A DNA stretch of 64,000 nucleotides from Nitrospira sp. (GTDB taxonomy: Bacteria > Nitrospirota > Nitrospiria > Nitrospirales > Nitrospiraceae): NCBI GenBank assembly GCA_035968315.1, contig JAVYIN010000002.1:62001-126000 (forward strand), in the 5' to 3' direction. The notes beneath the pieces are model-generated. The model searched no databases and was not told the DNA's origin. It saw nothing but the letters and a program-made list of their open reading frames with translations. Positions 44,113 to 53,743 of this stretch are shown here, in pieces (positions within the stretch are counted from its first letter, which is position 1; each line of letters starts with the position of its first letter). The position numbers and the translations under genes are program-made.

Positions 44113-47100
44113 CTACAACGCATCGAGAATTCGATGTGACCACAATTCTGCTAGTGGGCCAAGATTACCATCGTCGGCAGCTTGCAACGCATCCAAATAC
44201 TGACGACGTGTGGTGGATTCCAGCGGAGCGGTTTCGACGTGAGGCAAGCAGATCTTATAGAGGAGCGCCGCGAGCAGGACGCGGCCAATTCGGCCATTGA
44301 AGTCCTTGAAGGGGTGAATCCACTGGAAGCGCCAATCCGCCCAGGCCAGGAGCGCCGCGCAGCCGCCAAGCGTTCCGTCCGGTTCATGGCGCAAGCGTTC
44401 AGCCAGATCATCGCAGAACTGCCGCATATGGATCGGGACCTCGTAGTATGGCGGAGGCGTGTGTCCGCCGACCTGCACATCCACATCACGGAATCGTCCG
44501 GCCCAATCGGGAAACAAATGCCCGGCGAGCCGTTTATGGCGTGCGCAGAGCCATTCCGAATTGATGACGATCTGATCGGGCTTGACCTGAAGAATCTCGT
44601 CGTAGATGCCGACGAGTGGCACAGCGAGGCGTTCGGAAAGTTCTGAATAAGAGAGGCGGCCCTCCGCTGTGTCGAACTGGCGAGTAGAGCCTAGCTCGCT
44701 TTGGCCTTCGGGATTTCCGTGAGCGCCTTGAGACGATCCGTACTGACCGGCTGGTTCTCGAACGCCATGGACTGGCTCACCCGCTCCAGCAACACCTTCC
44801 GGTGCGCCGCCGCTACCTTCGCCGGGGTATTGTGCTGGCTGCGCCACTGTTGCAGGCGCACCTCGGCTTGCACCAGGTCGATCGGCTGATTCGGCTTCTG
44901 ATTCATGACGATCATTCTCCTTCACTTTGGATGAGGATGCAACCGAGGCCGACTCAACGATCTTGATCTCCTCTTCCGTCAAACCATAGAGGTCATAGAC
45001 CAGCCGATCGATCTCTTGATCGGTCGCGTCGATCTGGCGTTGCAGACGGTCTTTGTCCGCAGGCGTCTTGGCCTCAAAGCCGCGCTCTTTAAGAGCGAGC
45101 ATGCGTTCGACCAGCACTCCCATCTGATCATGCTTAACCTTGTCTAATTTGTCGGAATAGTTAACTGCACGTATAGGCAATTGTTTGAGATACGTTCCTT
45201 TAATTTTAGGAAAGGTATGGCGCTGGTCATAGAAGCGATCCAACCAAAAAGTACGCATCAGCTTTGAATTCAAAATGCCTAGCACATATCGAACGCTTGG
45301 CCATTTTTCACGCAGATTTACCATGAATATGGTGTTCAGGCAGTGCCACCCTTCGACATCGATAGCAAAATCCGGATAACGTCCGATCTGACGGGTGAGA
45401 AGTTTATTCTTTGCGCCATGTTTACTTGCATCCCAGCATCCTCCCGATCTGGCGATCTCATCATTGAGGCATGCCAGATTCCCCCATTTTAGTAAGTACC
45501 GATTGATATCACGTCCCGAGTAGCATGGACGGTGGGTAGACGGCACTTTGCTGCCACTAGAAACCTCTATGACATCTTTTATAAATTTCTTTCGATCTCG
45601 CAATTGCTTCCCGAAGTTCACATCAGCAATATCGCCTAACCCACAGGATCTCGCAGCGATTCTCTTCCAAAGCTTCGCTAAAGCAGACTGGCCTGTTCCG
45701 GAGTAGAGAACGTGAGCATCTTCCAGCGCCACTGCTGGCGAGACAGTTGTCTGACTAGTTTGAATCAATTGTTGTCCTTCAAGCCTGGCGTGAGCGACTC
45801 GGAAATCCTGCATAGCCCGCTTACCAGGACTGAATACAAATATCGCGTTATCCACGCTAACTCCATCAAATACACCTCCGTCGATAATAACAACATGGTG
45901 AACGCTTGATCTCTCTAATATTACGCGCCGAAGCTTATCGAGGTGATTGTTCGTTAGGAAGTTGGCAGGTGTAATCATTGAAAACCGTCCACCAGTCCGA
46001 CAAAGATTTATTCTTTGCTCAATAAACAGATGGTAAGTGTCAATCTTGAAGGAGGCGGCCTTGAAGTTGGAGCGGAAATAGTCAAGCTGTCTGTTATCAC
46101 GAAATTGATCCTGAAGGAGTACATAGGGCGGATTGCCGATGACGGCATCGAAGCCCCCCGCTTTCATGATTGCCGGGAACTCGGCCTTCCAGTCGAAGAG
46201 ATTCACCCGCCGCATCTCCTCATCGTCCGGCATGAGCTGGCCCGTAAAGTAATCCGGCCCGATGAGGCTGTTGCCGCACTTAATGTTCTGCCCCAGGTCG
46301 GGCAACGCCCGCTCATGGACAAAGGAAAGCTGCCGCTTGAGCGTCTCGTCGCTTTCTCCTTCCAATACTTTGAGCAAGAGGCTGAGCTTGGTCACTTCCA
46401 CGGCCTGGCTGTCGATGTCCACGCCGTGGATATTGTTCAGCAGAATGCGCTTCTTTTCTTGCGTGGTCAGCCGCCATTCTCCGCTGGCCGCCTGAAAGAG
46501 TTCCTTGCGGTGCTTCTCCGGGCCGTCCTTCACGTACCAGTCTCGATGGTAGGCCAGGAGGTAGCGATAGGCCCCGAGCAAAAACGAGCCCGATCCGCAG
46601 GCCGGATCGAGAATCGTGAGCTTCGCAATCTGCTTGGGCGTCTTGCCCTCGCACAGCACGCCGACCGTCTGCTTGACGATGTATTCGACGATGTAGGCCG
46701 GCGTGTAATAGACGCCGCCGGCTTTCTTCACTTCCGGCTTCTCTTCGATCCTGGCCTGATGGCCGGAGGTGAGCCGGATGACCTTTCCCAGGAATTGCTC
46801 ATAGACCTGGCCGAGAATTTCCGTGGGCAGCACAGAAAACTCGTAGGGACTCTGGGGGTAGTAGAGCCGCCCCAGAATCTCTTTGAGGACCTTGTCGTCA
46901 ATCTTCAGGCTGGGGGTCAAATCGTCGGGCGATTCGGCGCGGTCTTTCTCCTTGTGAAAATGAAAAAGACCGGAGTTGTACCGGTCGTCGGCCTGTTCGT
47001 AGAGGTAGCGCAACCGGCCATAGATGTTCTGCCCGTTCAGCAGGGCTTGCAGCTGGCCGTAGGGCTCGACGCCACGATCTTCGCAAATGCGGAGGAAGAT

Positions 47101-47805
47101 GAGCCGGTCGATGGTGCGCTGGACGGAAAAGTTCAGCTCGTGGACGGTGAGCGCCGGATTGCGGAGCGCGAGATTCTTGGCGAGCGTGTCCCGCCAGGTT
47201 TCGATCTCCTTTAGAAACTCCGCATCGACGGTGGCCGTGCCCCGCTTACGATCGGTCACCGCATACTTGTCGAAGGAGCCTTTGAGCACCGCCTCCTTGG
47301 TGAAGATGGACGCGATCTCGTCCCATCGGGCCAAGTAGTCACGATACGTCAGATAGAGAATGCGGCCTGTGCTGGATTTATCAGACGCGTTCGGGCGGGT
47401 CCGGCAATCGTAAACGGCGAACTCTTCGAAGTCGGTCAGAATCGACAGCGGCAGCTTAGCCGACCAGGCGTAGCGGCGGAGCTGATAGGCCGGGGGAATC
47501 TCGTCTTTGACGTTGACGGCCGGTTTCTTGGCTTCCAGGAAAAACTTGCGCGCGCCGCCAACCCGAAAACAATAGTCGGGCGCTTTAGTGTTGCCGCCGA
47601 TCTTGATGGCATCTTCATGGATGACATCCTTGTAGGCCTCGGCATGGCCCTGCCTGTTGGCGACGTCCCAGCCGAGCGCTTCGAAAAAGGGATCGAGAAA
47701 CTCCCGACGCACTTGGGTTTCGTTGTAACCCTGGCTCTTGTAGGCATCCCGATTCCGCTCGAACCGGTCGATGAGGATGGCAACGATGGGAGGCGCCTGG
47801 CTCAC
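44113..47805 (-). CDS. Type IIG restriction-modification enzyme read through into a Fic domain
   Basis: A 1230-residue ORF. Residues 1-170 form a PD-(D/E)xK nuclease (PDYCF with D77, FFLEAKK with E91 and K93). The N6-adenine methyltransferase has DPACGSGSF near 400 and NPPYV near 557. A target-recognition region follows to about 950; its DNA (roughly 45100-46000) is visibly AT-richer. After KIVESAS comes a Gly/Pro/Ala-rich stretch (about 965-1038) that looks like out-of-frame translation. The end is a Fic domain: flap HTPPPYYEVP and active motif HPFKDFNGRIGR near 1163. The methyltransferase/nuclease should modify or cut DNA; Fic enzymes AMPylate target proteins. No ATG for a separate Fic gene is visible, only a GTG at the VPLVG segment. 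The ORF may encode one fusion or two proteins. Confidence 0.85.
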   Translation of the reverse strand: MSQAPPIVAILIDRFERNRDAYKSQGYNETQVRREFLDPFFEALGWDVANRQGHAEAYKDVIHEDAIKIGGNTKAPDYCFRVGGARKFFLEAKKPAVNVKDEIPPAYQLRRYAWSAKLPLSILTDFEEFAVYDCRTRPNASDKSSTGRILYLTYRDYLARWDEIASIFTKEAVLKGSFDKYAVTDRKRGTATVDAEFLKEIETWRDTLAKNLALRNPALTVHELNFSVQRTIDRLIFLRICEDRGVEPYGQLQALLNGQNIYGRLRYLYEQADDRYNSGLFHFHKEKDRAESPDDLTPSLKIDDKVLKEILGRLYYPQSPYEFSVLPTEILGQVYEQFLGKVIRLTSGHQARIEEKPEVKKAGGVYYTPAYIVEYIVKQTVGVLCEGKTPKQIAKLTILDPACGSGSFLLGAYRYLLAYHRDWYVKDGPEKHRKELFQAASGEWRLTTQEKKRILLNNIHGVDIDSQAVEVTKLSLLLKVLEGESDETLKRQLSFVHERALPDLGQNIKCGNSLIGPDYFTGQLMPDDEEMRRVNLFDWKAEFPAIMKAGGFDAVIGNPPYVLLQDQFRDNRQLDYFRSNFKAASFKIDTYHLFIEQRINLCRTGGRFSMITPANFLTNNHLDKLRRVILERSSVHHVVIIDGGVFDGVSVDNAIFVFSPGKRAMQDFRVAHARLEGQQLIQTSQTTVSPAVALEDAHVLYSGTGQSALAKLWKRIAARSCGLGDIADVNFGKQLRDRKKFIKDVIEVSSGSKVPSTHRPCYSGRDINRYLLKWGNLACLNDEIARSGGCWDASKHGAKNKLLTRQIGRYPDFAIDVEGWHCLNTIFMVNLREKWPSVRYVLGILNSKLMRTFWLDRFYDQRHTFPKIKGTYLKQLPIRAVNYSDKLDKVKHDQMGVLVERMLALKERGFEAKTPADKDRLQRQIDATDQEIDRLVYDLYGLTEEEIKIVESASVASSSKVKENDRHESEAESADRPGASRGAPATVAQPAQYPGEGSGGAPEGVAGAGEPVHGVREPAGQYGSSQGAHGNPEGQSELGSTRQFDTAEGRLSYSELSERLAVPLVGIYDEILQVKPDQIVINSEWLCARHKRLAGHLFPDWAGRFRDVDVQVGGHTPPPYYEVPIHMRQFCDDLAERLRHEPDGTLGGCAALLAWADWRFQWIHPFKDFNGRIGRVLLAALLYKICLPHVETAPLESTTRRQYLDALQAADDGNLGPLAELWSHRILDAL
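44691..44906 (-). CDS. Candidate class I Fic antitoxin nested out of frame in the RM-Fic ORF
   Basis: A 71-residue protein in a different frame of the 1230-codon ORF, exactly covering the odd linker. Evidence that it is real: AAGGAG lies 10 bases before the ATG at 44906 and the sequence has natural composition (VRLQQWRSQHNTPAKVAAAH and KVLLERVSQS). Residues 46-51 read SMAFEN, which fits [S/T]xxxE[G/N], the helix motif by which class I antitoxins such as VbhA put a Glu into the Fic ATP site. The Fic domain begins right after its stop codon, the usual antitoxin-toxin order. The antitoxin role is inference. Confidence 0.7.
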   Translation of the reverse strand: MNQKPNQPIDLVQAEVRLQQWRSQHNTPAKVAAAHRKVLLERVSQSMAFENQPVSTDRLKALTEIPKAKAS

Positions 47806-47888
47806 GCGAACACTCCAAAGAATCGCTCAGGATGCGCGGGCATTGCAGGCGGGAGTCTAGGAGCAACCTGCGACACTGTCAAATCACC

Positions 47889-48344
47889 TTACCGTTTCTC
47901 GAACGGGCGCTCGGGACGTTCCGAGGCTGGGAGATAGGTCCAGCGCTCCCCGGCATCTTCGTCGAAGCTCCCGAGAAAGATCACCTCACGGTCGAGGTGG
48001 CGGAACTCGGAGAGCGTGATCGTGCAAGCCTGACCATCGATCACCCGCGCATCGAATTGGCCGACGACATAGACCAGCCCATTTCTCGTCACGTACAAAT
48101 TGCGGCGGCTCGCATGGCCGGTATCCGGAAAGAGATCGACCTCGGTGCGGCAGTCCGGAGCCCGCTCGACGGTGAGCGCAAGATTATGCCGGGACAGAAA
48201 CGGATCGGTCGCGATCCGCACAATCGTCAGCCGGAGGCCGGTTCCTGGAACTTGCACAGAGGCCGGTTCAGGCACACCGCTGTTGCATCCAACCAAGCCG
48301 GCGCTCAAGGCCACGGCGAGGCACCACCACAGCCGTCGCGTCAC
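47889..48344 (-). CDS. Hypothetical lipoprotein
   Basis: A 151-residue protein with a lipoprotein signal (LAVALSAGLVGCNSG). The mature part is beta-rich (LRLTIVRIATDPFLSRHNLALTV in part: LTIVRIATDPF) with two Cys (PDCRTEVD and QACTITL) that could form a disulfide. No family recognised. Its ATG overlaps the stop of the GlcG-like gene by 4 bp (ATGA), so the two are co-translated. Confidence 0.75.
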   Translation of the reverse strand: MTRRLWWCLAVALSAGLVGCNSGVPEPASVQVPGTGLRLTIVRIATDPFLSRHNLALTVERAPDCRTEVDLFPDTGHASRRNLYVTRNGLVYVVGQFDARVIDGQACTITLSEFRHLDREVIFLGSFDEDAGERWTYLPASERPERPFEKR

Positions 48345-48859
48345 TTGGCTGCCGGAATCTTGGGCGCCGCGCCGATGGCGTCGAGCCCTGCTTCGGCGCA
48401 GGCATCGTCGAGATGCGTGCCGGGCGCCCCGCCCACACCGATGCCGCCGACGACGTCGCCGCCCATCTCGATCGGCAACCCGCCGCCCAGCATGAGAATC
48501 TGCTCGTTCATATCGCGTAACGCCTGAAGCGGAGGAGTCCGGCTCATGAGGTCGGCCAGTTCACTCGTCGCCCGGCGCAGGCTCGCCGCCGTATAGGCTT
48601 TCTTGCGGCTGCTATCGACCGTGTGAGGGCCCGCGCCATCCGCCCGGCCCATCGCGCGAAGAATCCCCGCGCGATCCACGATCGACACACTCACGCGATA
48701 CCCATCCTTTTTGCAGGCATCCACCGCGGCTTGCACCGCCCGCTGGGCCAGATGCAGCGGCAAGACCGACTCCTTGGCCAGTTCCTCGGCGGACACATCC
48801 CTCGCCCCCATGGTCAGACTAATCGCGACCAGCACCACGCCACACCAGACTCGATTCAT
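48341..48859 (-). CDS. GlcG/HbpS-like (DUF336) secreted protein
   Basis: A 172-residue protein from the ATG at 48859, chosen because AAAGGAG is correctly spaced and a signal peptide follows (MNRVWCGVVLVAISLTMGARDVSA). The body matches the haem-binding HbpS/GlcG/DUF336 fold: AVDACKKDGYRVSVSIVDRAG, then KKAYTAASLRRAT, MLGGGLPIE and GDVVGGIGVGGAPG. HbpS-type members bind haem or cobalamin outside the cell; others have unknown roles. It is the first gene of a two-gene operon with the overlapping lipoprotein gene. Confidence 0.85.
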   Translation of the reverse strand: MNRVWCGVVLVAISLTMGARDVSAEELAKESVLPLHLAQRAVQAAVDACKKDGYRVSVSIVDRAGILRAMGRADGAGPHTVDSSRKKAYTAASLRRATSELADLMSRTPPLQALRDMNEQILMLGGGLPIEMGGDVVGGIGVGGAPGTHLDDACAEAGLDAIGAAPKIPAAK

Positions 48860-48934
48860 ATCCATCTCCTTTATGTGTCCCGACATCGTCATGAGAAAAA
48901 GAAGACCGAAGAGTACGAAGGCTGCCGGGGGCTG

Positions 48935-50932
48935 TCAAGTGCGAGGCCGTGCGGGCACACATCCCCCGGCGGCTCGTATCACGCCAAGCTCTTCGATCAG
49001 CACTCGCAGCGGCTCCGCCACCGACCAGGCCTGCGCTATACAGCCACGTGCCTCATGCGGCGGGTCGCCATCGAAAATTTCCGACACCTGACCGACACAG
49101 GCCTGTTCCAAATGGGGGACAAGCCCGTTCAGCCACGTCCGTGCGCGAGCTCTGTTCTTCACCGTCTGACCGTAGGTCTTCAGCCAGGCGCTGACAAACG
49201 GGCCCATGAGAAATGGCCAGACCGTCCCTTGATGATAGGCCCCATCCCGCTCAGCCACACCCCCGTCATACCGCCCACGATAGCGTGGATCGTGAGGAGA
49301 GAGCGTCCGCAAGCCCACCGGCGTCAGCAAGTGCTCCTCGACCACCCTGAGAATCTGTTGCGCCTGTTCCTTCGCCACCAACCCGTCGCACAGTGCGAGG
49401 GCATAGAGCTGATTAGGCCGCAATGATGCATCGTCTCCCTCCGGGCCATCGATCACGTCATACAGATAGCCGCCGGCCCCATACCAGAAGCGCCGCTGAA
49501 ACGATTCCGTCGCCAGCGCCCGATCCCTGCGGCACCGTTCGGCCTGGGCCTTGTCGCGAAACTTCTTGGCCAGCATTTCTCCAACCGCCAGCGCCCTGAT
49601 CCACAGCGCTTGAATCTCGACCGGTTTGCCCTGGCGTGGCGTCACGACCCACTCGCCGACCTTGGCATCCATCCACGTCAACTGCGCTCCCGGCTCGCCT
49701 CCTGTGACCAGCCCGTCATGATCGACATGAATGCCGTAGCGCGTCCCCCGACGATACCCATCGAGAATCGCGGCCATCGCCGGCCAGACCTGGCGCACCC
49801 CCCCCATATCCTTCGAGTAGGCCAGATAGCGGTCCACGGCATGGATGAACCAAAGAGAGGCGTCAATCGTGTTGTACTCCGGCTGCTCTCCGTCATCGGG
49901 AAACCGGTTCGGGATCATGCCGTCAGACACGTGGGCGGCAAAGGCGCTGATCACCTGCCGCGCGATCGTGTACCGGCCGGTCACCAGACAAAGCCCGGGG
50001 AGTGAGATGAAGGCATCGCGCCCCCAATCCGTGAACCAGGGATAGCCGGCCACGATCGTCTGCTGCGAACCCCGCTCCGAAAGAAAGGCCTCCGTCGCCA
50101 CCCACAAGCGTCGAACCAGCGCATCGGTGGACGGCACCGCCTCGTCACGCGCCTCACGGCGAGATCGCTCGGCCTGCTCCAGCCTTGCCACATCCACCGC
50201 CTCCACGGTCTCGCTGCTCAAGACGAGATCAGCGGATGATCCAGGCGCGACCACGAACGAGAGTTCCCCCGGCGACCACCAATCTTCCCGATCATCGAGG
50301 CCGCGCTGTTGCTCGACAGGAAACTGAACGTGCCGATACCAATCCGGCGCATGCCGATAGCGGCCGTTATGAACGGCTCGAACCGCCGGCACGTCCGGAT
50401 AGGGCTGCCAGGTGACCTGGCCGTCCCTGACCGTGGCCTCAGTCCTCAGGGCTCCGTTCTCATGGTGCAAGGCATGATAATCCCGCCCCGTGAGCTTCGG
50501 TCGCACCCGCAAGGTACCCGTCCGTTTTGATCTGCCAACCACATGCCAGCGCAGCACGACAAGATCGCGCCCCTGCACACAGAAAAGCTCGCGCCGGAGG
50601 GTCAACCCGCCAACCTTGTAGGTCCAAACGGGCCAGGGAGCGAGCGCAAAACCTGCACAGTGGTCATAACCGGTCGGATGCACCACGCCGGGGTATAGAT
50701 TGGTGGAGAGAGGGAAGGAGTGCCCGTCAAGGTCGAGCCACTCTTCGACGCTGTTCACCAACACCACCCGCTCGGCCGGCGGATTCCTTGCCGTGAGCAG
50801 CAACGCATGATACCGCCGCGTATGAGCCCCAGCGACCGTGCCCGATGCGAACCCTCCACGCCCGTTCGTCTCCAGCCACTCGAGACTGAGCGCCTGATCG
50901 AGATGTCGGCAGTCTTTGGAAGGGATGTTCAT
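48935..50932 (-). CDS. Glycogen debranching enzyme-type amylo-alpha-1,6-glucosidase (GH133)
   Basis: A 665-residue cytoplasmic enzyme. The N-terminal beta domain has EWLETNGRGGFASGTVAGAHTRRYHALL in part (NGRGGFASGTVAGAHTRRYH). The C-terminal (alpha/alpha)6 domain includes PWFTDWGRDAFISLPGL, EYNTIDASLWFIHAVDRY, LTWMDAKVGEWVVTPRQGK and YHQGTVWPFLMGPF, all typical of GDE/GH133. It should remove alpha-1,6 branches from glycogen or related glucans. It lies just downstream of a GH63 gene on the same strand, separated by one MITE-like repeat element. The start ATG at 50932 has weak ribosome-site support. Confidence 0.9.
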   Translation of the reverse strand: MNIPSKDCRHLDQALSLEWLETNGRGGFASGTVAGAHTRRYHALLLTARNPPAERVVLVNSVEEWLDLDGHSFPLSTNLYPGVVHPTGYDHCAGFALAPWPVWTYKVGGLTLRRELFCVQGRDLVVLRWHVVGRSKRTGTLRVRPKLTGRDYHALHHENGALRTEATVRDGQVTWQPYPDVPAVRAVHNGRYRHAPDWYRHVQFPVEQQRGLDDREDWWSPGELSFVVAPGSSADLVLSSETVEAVDVARLEQAERSRREARDEAVPSTDALVRRLWVATEAFLSERGSQQTIVAGYPWFTDWGRDAFISLPGLCLVTGRYTIARQVISAFAAHVSDGMIPNRFPDDGEQPEYNTIDASLWFIHAVDRYLAYSKDMGGVRQVWPAMAAILDGYRRGTRYGIHVDHDGLVTGGEPGAQLTWMDAKVGEWVVTPRQGKPVEIQALWIRALAVGEMLAKKFRDKAQAERCRRDRALATESFQRRFWYGAGGYLYDVIDGPEGDDASLRPNQLYALALCDGLVAKEQAQQILRVVEEHLLTPVGLRTLSPHDPRYRGRYDGGVAERDGAYHQGTVWPFLMGPFVSAWLKTYGQTVKNRARARTWLNGLVPHLEQACVGQVSEIFDGDPPHEARGCIAQAWSVAEPLRVLIEELGVIRAAGGCVPARPRT

Positions 50933-50942
50933 TCTTGGATCT

Positions 50943-51063
50943 GAGGATGCTCAAAATGTCCATCCAACAAGGCCGCAGCTCGGGACTTCCCCTCGTTTCA
51001 CCTTTCACGCCTCACGTTTCACGACTCCTGAGAACGCCATTGGGGGGCATTTTCAGCATCCTC
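50943..51063 (+). repeat. MITE-like palindromic element, copy C, with heptamer array inside
   Basis: A 121-bp element filling the gap between two glycoside hydrolase genes. Ends are GAGGATGCTCAAAAT and ATTTTCAGCATCCTC (inverted repeats with one mismatch). It keeps CAAGGCCGCAG and GAGAACG blocks of copy B. The usual hairpin core is replaced by CGTTTCA, CCTTTCA, CGCCTCA, CGTTTCA (50994-51021). The right end supplies the TGA of the GH63 gene. Confidence 0.8.
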
Positions 51064-53743
51064 ACTCTCCCGACTGCTGGATCAGCTTCGCAACCAACCC
51101 CGTCCACCCCGTTTGGTGACTGGCGCCGATCCCAGCCCCGTTGTCGCCATGGAAGTACTCGTAAAACAGCACATGGTTCTGCCAGTGCGAATCGCGTTGA
51201 AACGTGGCTGTGCCGCCGAACACGGGGCGGATGCCGTCAGGATTTTTGAGAAAGATGTGCGTCAGACGCCGCGAGAGTTCCGCCGCGACCTGCCACAACG
51301 TGGCCTGCCGCCCTGAACGAGTCGGATACTCCACCGTAAATTGGTCCCCCAGAAAGTAGTGAAACTTCTGCAGCGACTCGATGAGCAAATAGTTCACCGG
51401 AAACCAGACCGGCCCGCGCCAATTGGAATTGCCACCGAACAAACCCGTCCCCGACTCAGCCGGTTCATAGTCCACCCGATGCTCCTTCCCCATGACCGAG
51501 AGAATATACGGATGATCCTTGTGATAGCGCGACAACGCCCGAATGCCATACGGGGAAAGGAACTCGTCCTCGTCCAGCATGTAGCGCAACACCGATTTCA
51601 GCCGATGGCGGTTCACCAGGGAGAGAAAGCGCCGCACGCCGCCGTCGTAGGACTGGGTTTCGACATGGGCGCTGAAGTCTGGACGGTTTTCGATGAACCA
51701 CTGCATGCGATGCTTGAAACGCGGCAAGCTGTCAATGAGTTCAGAATCCAGCGTTTCCACGGCAAAGAGCGGGATCAGGCCGACCATGGACCGCACCTTC
51801 ATGTGAAGGTTCTTCCCATCCGGCAAATGCAGCACATCGTAGAAAAACCCGTCCTCCCGATCCCACAGTTCGATCTGTTCACCGCCGATATTGTTCATCG
51901 CCCGGCAGATATAGACGAAATGCTCGAAAAACTTGCTCGCCACATCCTCGTAGGCCCGATTCTCCCGCGCCAGTTCCAGCGCGATTGAGAGCATGTTGAG
52001 ACAGTACATCCCCATCCAACTGGTCGCATCCGACTGTTCGATATGGCCGCCGGTCGGCAGCGGCGCGCTGCGATCGAACACACCGATATTGTCGAGCCCG
52101 AGAAACCCGCCCTGAAAAATGTTCTTGCCTTCGGCGTCTTTCCGGTTCACCCACCAGGTGAAGTTCAGCAGCAGTTTGTGAAACACCCGCTCCAGGAATA
52201 CCCGGTCGCCGGCGCCCGTCCGTTTCTTTTCAATCTTGTACACACGCCAGGCCGCCCAGGCATGGACCGGCGGATTCACATCGCCGAAGGCCCATTCATA
52301 AGCCGGAATCTGGCCGTTCGGATGCATGTACCACTCTCGCAACATAAGAATGAGCTGTTCCTTGGCGAAGGTCGCATCGACGATCGCGAGCGGGATGCAG
52401 TGAAACGCCAAATCCCACGCCGCATACCAGGGATACTCCCACTTATCGGGCATGGAAATGACGTCGGCGTTGTAGAGATGCGTCCAGTCCGCGTTGCGCC
52501 CCTGTACCCGTTCGCGCGGAGGCTCCGGTCCTGCGGGGTCGCCCTTCAGCCAGCGCGACACATCGTAATGATAGAACTGCTTGCTCCAGAGCAGCCCGGC
52601 AAACGCCTGCCGCTGCACCAGGCGGGCATCCGCCGACACATCTGGTGGGGCCAGACTCTCATAAAACTCGTCGGCCTCGGCCAGGCGTTGCGTGAAGATG
52701 GCCGCGCATTCCGCTGGTGAGTAGGCACGGCCGCCATCGCCGTTCAGAAATTGAAGCGAAATCGTCTTGGTCTCGCCCGGCGCGAGCGCGAGCCGGTAAT
52801 GCGCCGCCGCCTTGCTCCCGATCTGGCCGGGATTGACCGCCGCGCGGTCTCCCCGCACCACATACTCATGAAACCCGTCTTTGACATAGCGCGCGCCGTC
52901 GGCATCGCCGTACAGCCGCTTGGTGTTCGTCTCGTTCTCGGTAAACAATACCGGCGGCGCGCCCTCACAGAGCAGGCGCCGCAGGCCGTACTGCTCATGC
53001 GTCAACTCAATCGCGCTCATCCCCTGCGCCGGCGTCCCGGCTCTCATCCGTGGCCGCCGGACATCCAGCCCCCAGGACCAGGTATTGCGAAACCAGAGTG
53101 TCGGCAGAAGCGTCAGCTCGGTGGGATCGGGCCCTCGATTGACGGCATGGATACGGATCAGCAGGTCCTCCGGCGAAGCCTTGGCGTACTCCACCACGAC
53201 ATCGCAATAGCGATTCTCCGCGAACACGCCGGTATCGATGAGTTCGTACTCCGGATCCGTGCGTCCCCGCCGCCGGGTTTCCTCTACAAGCTGGGCGTAG
53301 GGAAACTCGGCATGCGGATACTTGTAGAGATATTTCATGTACGAATGCGTGGGAGTCGAGTCGAGATAGAAGTAGTAATCTTTGACGTCTTCGCCGTGGT
53401 TGCCTTCGTTCCCGGTCAGGCCGAAGACACGTTCTTTGAGGATCGGATCGCGGCCGTTCCAGAGCGCCAGCGCGAAGCAGATGAATTGATGGCGGTCGGA
53501 AATCCCCGCCAGACCGTCTTCGTTCCACCGATAGGCCCGCGACCGGGCATGATCGTGCGGGAACGCCTCCCACGCGGTGCCATGCGGGCTGTAGTCTTCG
53601 CGCACCGTTCCCCAGGCCCGCTCACTCAGGTAGGGCCCCCAGCGTTTCCAATGTTTCTCGCGGCGGGCATCTTCCTGGAGACGCTGCTGTTCTGCCAGCC
53701 TCAGGGCCTGACGCTGCGAGGAGGACCGATTTGCGTTAGGCAT
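51062..53743 (-). CDS. GH63-type glucosidase (MGH1-like)
   Basis: An 893-residue cytoplasmic glycoside hydrolase. The ATG at 53743 has GAGG upstream and is preferred to a GTG at 53755. The N-terminal half ([31 protein letters not shown]) is a beta-sandwich. The C-terminal (alpha/alpha)6 barrel has [54 protein letters not shown] and [14 protein letters not shown], typical of GH63/mannosylglycerate-hydrolase-like proteins. It probably removes glucosyl or related residues from small glycosides or oligosaccharides. The adjacent GH133 gene suggests shared alpha-glucan turnover. The stop codon lies in the palindromic element. Confidence 0.88.
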   Translation of the reverse strand: MPNANRSSSQRQALRLAEQQRLQEDARREKHWKRWGPYLSERAWGTVREDYSPHGTAWEAFPHDHARSRAYRWNEDGLAGISDRHQFICFALALWNGRDPILKERVFGLTGNEGNHGEDVKDYYFYLDSTPTHSYMKYLYKYPHAEFPYAQLVEETRRRGRTDPEYELIDTGVFAENRYCDVVVEYAKASPEDLLIRIHAVNRGPDPTELTLLPTLWFRNTWSWGLDVRRPRMRAGTPAQGMSAIELTHEQYGLRRLLCEGAPPVLFTENETNTKRLYGDADGARYVKDGFHEYVVRGDRAAVNPGQIGSKAAAHYRLALAPGETKTISLQFLNGDGGRAYSPAECAAIFTQRLAEADEFYESLAPPDVSADARLVQRQAFAGLLWSKQFYHYDVSRWLKGDPAGPEPPRERVQGRNADWTHLYNADVISMPDKWEYPWYAAWDLAFHCIPLAIVDATFAKEQLILMLREWYMHPNGQIPAYEWAFGDVNPPVHAWAAWRVYKIEKKRTGAGDRVFLERVFHKLLLNFTWWVNRKDAEGKNIFQGGFLGLDNIGVFDRSAPLPTGGHIEQSDATSWMGMYCLNMLSIALELARENRAYEDVASKFFEHFVYICRAMNNIGGEQIELWDREDGFFYDVLHLPDGKNLHMKVRSMVGLIPLFAVETLDSELIDSLPRFKHRMQWFIENRPDFSAHVETQSYDGGVRRFLSLVNRHRLKSVLRYMLDEDEFLSPYGIRALSRYHKDHPYILSVMGKEHRVDYEPAESGTGLFGGNSNWRGPVWFPVNYLLIESLQKFHYFLGDQFTVEYPTRSGRQATLWQVAAELSRRLTHIFLKNPDGIRPVFGGTATFQRDSHWQNHVLFYEYFHGDNGAGIGASHQTGWTGLVAKLIQQSGE

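Noticed and set aside
43955-44143. 62-codon minus-strand open frame
   Set aside because: Overlaps the end of the RM-Fic ORF and a heptamer array, with no ribosome site or family.
44691-44720. Programmed frameshift joining the nested antitoxin to Fic
   Set aside because: I looked for a slippery heptamer before the antitoxin stop. GCCAAAGC is not a canonical -1 site and no downstream pseudoknot is apparent.
46015-47214. 399-codon plus-strand open frame
   Set aside because: It lies wholly antisense to the restriction-modification gene, has no ribosome site and its translation (His/Gln/Leu/Val-rich) shows no family. It is a by-product of GC-rich codon bias.
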